From an uncultured Marvinbryantia sp. (GTDB lineage: Bacteria; Bacillota; Clostridia; Lachnospirales; Lachnospiraceae): a stretch of 12,516 nt of DNA. Positions within the stretch are counted from its first letter, which is position 1, and each line of letters opens with the position of its first letter. The notes under the pieces are model-generated. The model was not told the origin of the DNA and did not search any database. It saw nothing but the letters and a program-made list of their open reading frames with translations. Positions 7,533 to 12,516 of this stretch are shown here, piece by piece. The stretch spans positions 1 through 12,516 of the forward strand of contig CAKRON010000072.1 in assembly GCA_934373455.1 (NCBI GenBank), in the 5' to 3' direction. Made by a program: the position numbers and the translations under genes.

Positions 7533-8762
7533 TTAAATTTTCATGTTCCCTCTGCTTTCTCTGTATTTTAATGGTGTAACACCGACAAATTTGCGAAATA
7601 CCTTGGTGAAATAGCTTTGGTCTTCAAACCCGCATAAAAGTGCTACTTCGGCGAGAGGTACTTTGGTATCAGCCAGCAACAGTTTACTGTTGTTGATTCT
7701 GACACGGTTTATATAGTTTACGATGGTATCCCCGGTCTCTTTTTTAAAGAAACGGCACAGATAGGATTTGGTCATATGCAGATGTTCTGCAATATCCTGT
7801 AATTCTATTTTGCGGCGATAATTTTTCTGAATATACTGGACAATTTTGTATACGGATTCTGCGTGTGGAGAATCTTTTTGGGTAAATGCTGCTGTCATAA
7901 AGCTTTGAAGCAAAGCGGAAACCCAGGCACTTAGATCTTCAATATTTTGAAAATTTTCGATCTGCTTACTGATATTTCGAGTTAACAGATCAATGGTTTC
8001 CATATCGGCACCTGTATCCATAGCTGTTCGTGAAAGAACGATTAACAGTTCGAGTATTCTTGGTTTAATCTGATCGAGACTGTATCTGTTAGTCTCATAG
8101 ATATAAGCCAAAATCTGGTTTAAAATATTCGCAGCTTCTTCTCGGTCCTGGCTTTGGACTGCCAGACGTAATTTTCGTTCCTGGGCAACAGGATATATAT
8201 AATAGTCTGTTTCAGCATCTTTTTTAATATTTTCTGTGAATAATGCATTCAGCATTTCTTCTTGTTTTAGAAAATAGCTGTTGGCTTTGCTACGGCTGCT
8301 GCCAGTGATATATCCGGTCACAGCCATAAGGATTTCTGACAGACTGTGTACTTCTGCGAAAGTATACAGTGGCATCTGCATCGCCATATCTCGGAGATCA
8401 CCACTTGGTAAATCCAGGAGACTGTCTTCCATATTTCCCATGCATAAAGGACCGATTGTCAGTCCACCACAAAATCCATCGCTTTTATCGGTAAGGCAGG
8501 AAGAAATCAGCACCATTCCCATTGCACACAGGGAAATGCAGGTATTATCCCAACGATAGGATTCGGAACAGTTCGTTTGAAAAGTTCGTAAACAACAACC
8601 GTCATTTTCACGAATACTTTCACACTGTTCGCAAAAGGCTGGTCGGCTTGTCTGGAACGAGCAGGAAGTAGTCGAGCAGTCTGTTACGGTGCAGTCAACA
8701 TAAAAGAGTCGTTTTAGATTATTATTATATTTTTTCGCATATTGTACCAGGTAATTGTCCAT
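7533..8762 (-). CDS. PocR-type sensor/AraC-family transcriptional regulator
   Basis: The 409-residue protein has a C-terminal AraC DNA-binding domain (about 303-402) with two helix-turn-helix units (near 320-341 and 369-391, the second containing LAEVALLCGFEDQSYFTKVF). The N-terminal part (about 5-155) resembles the PocR sensory domain and holds 13 cysteines within the first 110 residues, including CEQC (44-47) and CC (56-57). PocR domains are known or predicted to sense small organic ligands; the cysteine density also allows metal or redox sensing. A middle helical region (160-295) links them. It is the second gene of a minus-strand unit, nine bases after the UroD-like stop, and probably controls the divergent promoters near 9911-9954. 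Ligand unknown. Confidence 0.82.
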   Translation of the reverse strand: MDNYLVQYAKKYNNNLKRLFYVDCTVTDCSTTSCSFQTSRPAFCEQCESIRENDGCCLRTFQTNCSESYRWDNTCISLCAMGMVLISSCLTDKSDGFCGGLTIGPLCMGNMEDSLLDLPSGDLRDMAMQMPLYTFAEVHSLSEILMAVTGYITGSSRSKANSYFLKQEEMLNALFTENIKKDAETDYYIYPVAQERKLRLAVQSQDREEAANILNQILAYIYETNRYSLDQIKPRILELLIVLSRTAMDTGADMETIDLLTRNISKQIENFQNIEDLSAWVSALLQSFMTAAFTQKDSPHAESVYKIVQYIQKNYRRKIELQDIAEHLHMTKSYLCRFFKKETGDTIVNYINRVRINNSKLLLADTKVPLAEVALLCGFEDQSYFTKVFRKFVGVTPLKYRESRGNMKI

Positions 8763-8771
8763 ATATCACTC

Positions 8772-9806
8772 TCAAATCAACAGATCCAGCAGATACTGCT
8801 TGTAATAAAATGTATCGATCGTTTTAAAGAACGAAGCGATATTATCCATATCCGTCAATGGCGGAATATCACATCCTGAAGAGATCAGGAAATTGGGAAA
8901 CTGTTTAGTGGTTTCCAGAAGTCGTGTTGTTTCTATACGCATCTTTTCCGGTGTGCCGTTAAAGAAGGTTTTCGACGGACTGATGTTGCCCATAGCAATA
9001 CAATTTGCCGGAATGTGCGGCATCATCTCTGCCATATTGATACAGTCGCCGAAATGAAATGCTCTGCATCCTGTTTCCAGAATGGAATCAATCAACAGGA
9101 GCGCATTTGTGCCACAGTTATGATAAATTACAATAAAGCTCTGATCCTGTACAGCATCTACGATTTCTTTGACATAATTCGTAGAAAATTCCTGTACCAG
9201 CTGAGGAGACAGAATACCTGCCAAAGGCTCTGCCATGATGACACCATGAGCGCCGACTTCTTTATAGGCCTTTATATAAGTAATCAGAAAATCTGTAGCT
9301 TTTCGCAATACTTTATGTACTAAATCAGGATCCTCATAGCAAAGGGCCATAATTTCGTTAATATCCATAAGACGGCCTGCCAGGGAAAATGGACCTGCGC
9401 AGCCTGCAAATACGGGACGGTCTGTGATCAGTTTTAATGCTTTTTTTACACCATCAATGCAGACACCGGTACGACCGGCACCAATCTTAGGTATTTCAAG
9501 AGCGTCTACATCTTCCTCTTCCTCTTCTTCTACGAGTTTGCCAATGATCGTAGGAACCTCATCTGTTGCATAAGTTGTTCTGGCTCCAAAGGCTTCTGCT
9601 TCTACAGACAGATCCATATAGGCGGTTGCAGCCGGCATATCATATGCATCGGCGATCATTTTCATTCCCAGTGCCTGCAGTGTACTGTCGTTTACCAGCT
9701 CTTTTACAGTTACATAAAGCATCTGTACGGCCGGATAAGACAGCAGTGGAAAAGGTTTCTTTTTATCCTGATAAATTTGTGTGTCAATCCATTTGTACAT
9801 ATTCAT
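8772..9806 (-). CDS. UroD-superfamily protein, MtaA-like corrinoid methyltransferase
   Basis: This 344-residue protein belongs to the uroporphyrinogen decarboxylase/MtaA superfamily (TIM barrel). It carries HNC at 229-231 (in YHNCGTN) and C312 (in SSGCDIPP), matching the His-x-Cys...Cys zinc site of MtaA/CmuA-type methylcobamide:thiol methyltransferases, so a methyl-transfer role is more likely than heme synthesis. The stretch AEPLAGILSPQLVQEF (192-207) is typical of this subfamily. Residues 93-98 form a run of six glutamates. Two upstream starts are possible: ATG at 9833, and ATG at 9806 with GGGGGA about ten bases before it; I chose the latter. It is co-transcribed with the AraC-type gene and divergent from the binding-protein gene. 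The methyl donor and acceptor are unknown, and no corrinoid protein is encoded in the window. Confidence 0.78.
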   Translation of the reverse strand: MNMYKWIDTQIYQDKKKPFPLLSYPAVQMLYVTVKELVNDSTLQALGMKMIADAYDMPAATAYMDLSVEAEAFGARTTYATDEVPTIIGKLVEEEEEEDVDALEIPKIGAGRTGVCIDGVKKALKLITDRPVFAGCAGPFSLAGRLMDINEIMALCYEDPDLVHKVLRKATDFLITYIKAYKEVGAHGVIMAEPLAGILSPQLVQEFSTNYVKEIVDAVQDQSFIVIYHNCGTNALLLIDSILETGCRAFHFGDCINMAEMMPHIPANCIAMGNISPSKTFFNGTPEKMRIETTRLLETTKQFPNFLISSGCDIPPLTDMDNIASFFKTIDTFYYKQYLLDLLI

Positions 9807-9904
9807 AATTATATGTCCCCCAATATTATACATATTTTCATTTGAATAAAAATATTATACGAAAATATTTGTATAAAATATAGAAACAAATTATTATATT
9901 TATA

Positions 9905-9960
9905 AAAATATTGACTTATTTTCACGTTTTATTATATATATGAAAAAATGTCAATATTTT
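9905..9960. promoter_or_regulatory. Overlapping divergent promoters inside an inverted repeat
   Basis: AAAATATTGAC (9905-9915) and GTCAATATTTT (9950-9960) form a perfect 11-bp inverted repeat with 34 bases between the arms. On plus, TTGACT (9911-9916) pairs with TATATA at 9933-9938 or 9935-9940 (spacing 16 or 18), a good promoter for the binding-protein gene. On minus, TTGACA (complement of 9949-9954) pairs with TAAAAC (complement of 9926-9931) at spacing 17, a plausible promoter for the UroD-like/AraC-type unit. The two overlap, so polymerase binding at one should exclude the other. The symmetric arms could also be operators for the AraC-type protein. Confidence 0.5.
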
Positions 9961-10079
9961 ACGAATTATATAGTTTTATATTGAAAAATAATTATTGAAA
10001 TGATTGCAAAATATGAGTTGTTCTCATGCTTTTATGGACTTCTAAACTATATTATGTATATGTATCAGGGAGGTACAAA
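9961..10079 (+). promoter_or_regulatory. AT-rich leader of the binding-protein gene
   Basis: If the promoter at 9911 is used, this is a leader of about 130 nt. It holds one small stem-loop, ATGAG (10013-10017) with CTCAT (10023-10027), and the ribosome binding site GGGAGG (10068-10073). I see no cobalamin riboswitch B12-box and no convincing Fur box. Confidence 0.35.
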
Positions 10080-10577
10080 ATGAAAAAGAGAACAAAATGG
10101 ATTACAATGCTGCTGACAGGAGCCATGCTGATGACATCGGCCAATGTATTTGCTGCTGAAACGGAGACAGAAGCGCAGACAGTGGCGGAGACAGAAGCAG
10201 GAAGTGAGAACAGTGATGCGGTATTTCCGTTTACACTGGTGACAAAGGATGACCGGGAAGTGACATTTACGCACGTTCCTGAGCGAGTAATCAGCACAAA
10301 TCCAAATACTGGTGAAGAACTGATGGCACTTGGACTTGGCGATAAGATTATCGGTACCTGCTATAACAATGCAGTAATGCCGGAAGAATACAGAGAAGAA
10401 TATGAAGCGATACCGAAGATTTCTGATGATCATGGATATCCATCATTGGAAGTTGTACTGGATCTGGAGCCGGATTTTATTTATGGAAGAAGTTCTGCTT
10501 TTAGGACAATAAGCGGGAATCCTCGGCAATTCAATTACCGAGATGAAAGCGCAGGATTGTGCATATCTGCACACTGA
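10080..10577 (+). pseudogene. ABC transporter substrate-binding protein, truncated by insertion
   Basis: The reading frame encodes a signal peptide (about 1-25, ending VFA-AETE), an acidic Glu/Thr-rich linker (26-48), and the first part of a FecB/BtuF/TroA-type binding-protein fold: VTFTHVPERVIS, NTGEELMALGLGDKIIGT, and LEVVLDLEPDFIYG. Family resemblance stops at about residue 141 (10502). The next 24 codons are insertion-element sequence, ending at a TGA at 10575-10577. Full-length members have roughly 300-380 residues, so the ligand-binding C-lobe is missing. The family handles ferric siderophores, heme, cobalamin and in some cases nickel chelates. There is no lipobox cysteine, which is unusual for a Gram-positive binding protein. 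Start at 10080 is set by GGGAGG at 10068-10073. The remainder and permease genes should lie beyond the window. Confidence 0.75.
10522..10542 (+). repeat. Left-end subterminal hairpin of the IS element
   Basis: CTCGGCAAT (10522-10530) pairs with ATTACCGAG (10534-10542) around a TCA loop, with one C-A mismatch. Such imperfect palindromes are the TnpA recognition structures at IS200/IS605 ends. A second short hairpin, GTGCA (10559-10563) with TGCAC (10568-10572), follows it. Confidence 0.7.
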
Positions 10578-10658
10578 AAATAATATAATAATCTCCTGCC
10601 CCTTGATATGAATGCCTTAACCGACATATAATTGATCGAAAATACGTTCGAATATTCG

Positions 10659-10687
10659 TTGCATGTTTCTACTCATTATGTTATACT
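10659..10687 (+). promoter_or_regulatory. Predicted sigma-A promoter of tnpA
   Basis: TTGCAT (10659-10664) and TATACT (10682-10687) are 17 bases apart. The tnpA ATG begins at 10694, only six bases after the -10, about where transcription should start, and no Shine-Dalgarno precedes it, so the transcript would be leaderless or nearly so. A perfect palindrome, CGAATATTCG (10649-10658), abuts the -35. Confidence 0.5.
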
Positions 10688-10693
10688 ATATGT

Positions 10694-11104
10694 ATGAAAG
10701 AAAATCTAATACATTACAGGACTTGCGTGTGTAATATTAATTACCATATGGTATGGTCAGTGAAATACCGGAGGAAGATATTAAAACCAGAAATCGAGGA
10801 ATATCTTCAGGAACTGGTGCAGCAGATTGCTGAGGATAAAGGGTTTACCGTTCATCTGTTCGAATGTGGCGAAGGTGATCATGTCCACTGCTTTGTATCA
10901 GCTCCACCAAAGCTGTCCATAACAGCAATCGTTAAGTATCTGAAGGGAATCACCGGCAGAAAACTGTTCGAACGTTTTCCGGAAATAAGAAACCAGCTAT
11001 GGAAGGGAGAGCTGTGGAACCATTCCTATTATGTGGAAACGATCGGATCTGTATCTGAGGAAAATATCCGCCGTTATATTGAACATCAGAGCAAGTCGTA
11101 TTAA
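10694..11104 (+). CDS. tnpA: IS200/IS605-family Y1 transposase TnpA
   Basis: The 136-residue HUH single-strand transposase nicks and joins element ends as ssDNA. The metal-binding HVH motif is at 63-65 (in GDHVHCF). The catalytic tyrosine is most likely Y128 in RRYIEHQ, with Q132 four residues on, the same spacing as Y127/Q131 of IS608 TnpA. The core NYHMVWSVKYRRK (16-28) and ELWNHSYYVETIGS are typical. Full length for the family (130-155), no frameshift, so probably active. There is no ribosome binding site, and the promoter lies directly against the start codon, so expression may be low, as usual for these elements. Confidence 0.93.
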   Translation: MKENLIHYRTCVCNINYHMVWSVKYRRKILKPEIEEYLQELVQQIAEDKGFTVHLFECGEGDHVHCFVSAPPKLSITAIVKYLKGITGRKLFERFPEIRNQLWKGELWNHSYYVETIGSVSEENIRRYIEHQSKSY

Positions 11105-11158
11105 TTTAAGGTGGAATGTAAATTTCCATCCGCAAGAGTGTCAGAAGGAGGAAGAAGA

Positions 11159-12415
11159 ATGCTGCTGTCACACAGAACATCTGTAAAAATCCGGCCGGAA
11201 TATTCCAATATCATAGGACATATGTGTTATGCAGCTTCCAAACTCTGGAACATCTGCAACTACGAACGTCATCATTATAAAGAACTGGGACTGGAAAAGT
11301 ATCCTGACTGGTATTATCAGAAAAAAGCGCATAAAGGGAATTTGTGGTACAGACAGCTTCCGTCACAGACGGCGCAGGAGACCTGCAAACAGCTGGACAA
11401 AGCATGGAAATCTTTTTATGTCCTGAAAAAGACCGGAGGGATCAAAGAACCAAATCCGCCCCGTTTTAAACAGGACAATATACCGGTCACATACATGCAG
11501 ATGGGGATCCGGCATGAGAAAGGTTCAGACCAGCTGCGGCTGTCTCTGCCAAAGGATCTGAAAAGCTATATGGAAGAAACATACGGGATCCATGAAAAAT
11601 TTCTATATCTTGAAAATAAGATTTTCAGGGACATGGATCATATAAAACAGCTGCGGATCTATCCACCGGAAAACGGAACATGCGACCTTATTGTTATCTA
11701 TGAGATTGAAGAGCCGGAACAGCTTTCCCAGAATGGACATTATTTATCTATTGATCTGGGACTTCATAATCTGATGACCTGCTATGATTCTGGAAATGGC
11801 AGGACTTTTATCCTGGGAAGAAAGTATCTTTCTCTGGAAAGATACTTTCATAAAGAGATAGCCAGAGTACAGTCTGTATGGTATGCGCAGCAGTCGGAAA
11901 GAGGAATAAAATATCCAAAATCATCGAAACATATTCAGAGACTTTACAGGAAAAAGCAGAATACAGTAAAGGATTACCTTCACAAAGTGACCAGATGGAT
12001 TGCAGAATACTGCAGAAAAGAAGATATCCGCTGTGTGGTTGTGGGAGACATCCGGAATATCCGTAAAGAAAAAGATATGGGGCATAAGACCAACCAGAAG
12101 TTTCACGGACTGCCATATAACAGGCTGTACATCATGCTGGAATATAAACTGAAACTGTATGGAATACAATTGATAAAACAGGAAGAAAGCTATACCAGTC
12201 AGTGCAGTCCGTTATCACCGGAAGTATCAAAAAGATATGCAGAAGCGTCAAATCGAAAAGAGCGGGGTATGTATATAACTGGCGGAGTAAGATTTAACGC
12301 AGATACAGTAGGCGCATTTAATATCCTGCGGAAATATCTTTCCGTATCCGGAAAACAGAAGAAACTGTCCGTAACCGGACTGAAAAATCCAGAAATAATA
12401 AAAGTAGCTGCATAG
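11159..12415 (+). CDS. tnpB: TnpB-family RuvC-fold RNA-guided nuclease homologue
   Basis: The 418-residue protein has an N-terminal helix-turn-helix/WED-REC-like region and a C-terminal RuvC domain. RuvC-I aspartate D199 is in YLSIDLGL and RuvC-III aspartate D382 in NADTVGAFNIL. At the RuvC-II position, where most TnpBs have VIEDL, this one reads VVVGDIRNIRK, with G296 in place of the glutamate. E342/E343 in QEESYTSQ could be a relocated acidic residue. The zinc ribbon is missing: only C349 remains in SYTSQCSP. These traits run in a recognised subgroup, so it is not necessarily dead. I chose ATG 11159 because of AAGGAGGA at 11145-11152; a GTG at 11111 would add 16 residues but lies in a small hairpin without a ribosome binding site. 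It follows tnpA by 54 bases. Confidence 0.9.
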   Translation: MLLSHRTSVKIRPEYSNIIGHMCYAASKLWNICNYERHHYKELGLEKYPDWYYQKKAHKGNLWYRQLPSQTAQETCKQLDKAWKSFYVLKKTGGIKEPNPPRFKQDNIPVTYMQMGIRHEKGSDQLRLSLPKDLKSYMEETYGIHEKFLYLENKIFRDMDHIKQLRIYPPENGTCDLIVIYEIEEPEQLSQNGHYLSIDLGLHNLMTCYDSGNGRTFILGRKYLSLERYFHKEIARVQSVWYAQQSERGIKYPKSSKHIQRLYRKKQNTVKDYLHKVTRWIAEYCRKEDIRCVVVGDIRNIRKEKDMGHKTNQKFHGLPYNRLYIMLEYKLKLYGIQLIKQEESYTSQCSPLSPEVSKRYAEASNRKERGMYITGGVRFNADTVGAFNILRKYLSVSGKQKKLSVTGLKNPEIIKVAA

Positions 12416-12516
12416 CCGAAAGGTAAGCAGTATTGGTGTCATGGACGCACCCTGAAAAAGGCGGTATCCCGCCAGATTTCAGATGCTCTGGTAACTTAGT
12501 TGCCGAGTAGTTCACT
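12416..12516 (+). ncRNA. Predicted omega RNA (reRNA) 3' scaffold
   Basis: TnpB proteins use an RNA transcribed from the 3' part of tnpB through the right end, with the guide taken from flanking DNA. After the tnpB stop there are GGTGT/GCACC (12435-12439 with 12447-12451), then CTGAA/TTCAG (12452-12456 with 12478-12482) enclosing GGCGG/CCGCC (12460-12464 with 12469-12473), then the right-end hairpin. This order of stems just inside the right end fits an omega RNA. Its 5' end probably lies inside tnpB and is not defined here; the guide would start just past the element tip. Confidence 0.6.
12486..12507 (+). repeat. Right-end subterminal hairpin of the IS element
   Basis: CTC-T-GGTAAC (12486-12495) pairs with GTTGCCGAG (12499-12507) around a TTA loop, with a bulged T at 12489 and one T-G pair. 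It matches the left-end hairpin in length and most bases. An extrahelical T in this structure is also a feature of the TnpA-bound hairpins of IS608. About nine bases follow before the window ends. Confidence 0.7.

Larger units (their letters stand above)
10503..12516 (+). mobile_element. IS200/IS605-family insertion sequence (tnpA plus tnpB)
   Basis: The element contains a Y1 HUH transposase gene, a tnpB gene in the same orientation, and subterminal imperfect hairpins at both ends (10522-10542 and 12486-12507) with related sequences. It starts where homology to the binding protein is lost, near 10503, and reaches at least to 12516, where the window ends. Family members move as single-stranded DNA, have no terminal inverted repeats and make no target duplication, so the exact tips cannot be fixed here. 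Comparable distances from hairpin to cleavage site in known elements suggest the right tip lies at or close to 12516. Confidence 0.85.

Noticed and set aside
8772..9806. Annotation as heme-biosynthetic uroporphyrinogen decarboxylase (hemE)
   Set aside because: The zinc-type His-x-Cys...Cys set and the absence of other heme genes favour the MtaA/CmuA-like branch.
9834..10079. Cobalamin riboswitch or Fur box upstream of the binding-protein gene
   Set aside because: No B12-box-like sequence or expected folding. AT-rich stretches such as AATAATTATTGAAA resemble a Fur box only weakly.
11111..11158. GTG start that would lengthen TnpB by 16 residues
   Set aside because: No ribosome binding site, start codon inside a small hairpin (11110-11130), and a strong AAGGAGGA before the ATG at 11159.
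1..12516. CRISPR arrays, tRNA or rRNA genes
   Set aside because: No regularly spaced direct repeats and no tRNA- or rRNA-like sequence were seen on either strand.

Overview
The window looks like chromosomal DNA from a low-to-moderate GC gut-type Firmicute, most likely a Lachnospiraceae/Clostridia member. The evidence is strong AGGAGG ribosome binding sites, sigma-A-type promoters, U-tailed hairpin terminators, and protein styles typical of that group. This assignment is an inference; no rRNA or other taxonomic marker is present.

Layout. (1) 1-294: a probable promoter followed by a roughly 200-nt leader rich in hairpins. (2) 295-1581: a membrane-anchored CapA/PGA_cap-family metallophosphatase-like protein, closed by a strong terminator. 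(3) 1737-7477: a complete urease operon in the order ureA-ureB-ureC-ureI-ureE-ureF-ureG-ureD. It holds the three structural subunits, a urea channel of the UreI/AmiS family, and all four nickel-insertion accessory proteins. Spacing is tight, with several ribosome binding sites overlapping the preceding stop codon. A symmetric terminator at 7478-7513 ends this operon and the convergent one that follows. (4) 9806 down to 7533, minus strand: a two-gene unit encoding a zinc-site (MtaA-like) member of the UroD/methyltransferase superfamily and a cysteine-rich PocR-AraC type regulator. (5) 9834-10079: an AT-rich divergent control region with back-to-back promoter elements embedded in an 11-bp inverted repeat. 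(6) 10080 to about 10502: the start of a FecB/BtuF-type ABC transporter substrate-binding protein. It is cut by (7) an IS200/IS605-type element from about 10503 to the window end, with tnpA (Y1 HUH transposase), tnpB (RuvC-fold RNA-guided nuclease family), end hairpins, and a folded 3' region expected to be the omega RNA.

How the parts fit. UreABC hydrolyses urea to ammonia and carbamate; UreI brings urea in; UreE, F, G and D deliver nickel to the carbamylated-lysine active site of UreC. All active-site residues expected of UreC are present, so the enzyme should be functional. The neighbouring divergent cluster (methyltransferase-like protein, PocR-AraC regulator, FecB-type binding protein) looks like a regulated uptake and metabolism module for a corrinoid, metal chelate or methylated compound. 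Its substrate cannot be read from the sequence, and its link to urease is only by position. Its transporter arm is broken by the insertion in this strain.

The points most worth a second look are the UroD-like/PocR-AraC/binding-protein module and its symmetric divergent promoter; the TnpB, which lacks the usual RuvC-II glutamate and zinc ribbon yet retains a well-folded 3' RNA region; and the structured leader ahead of the capA-like gene.
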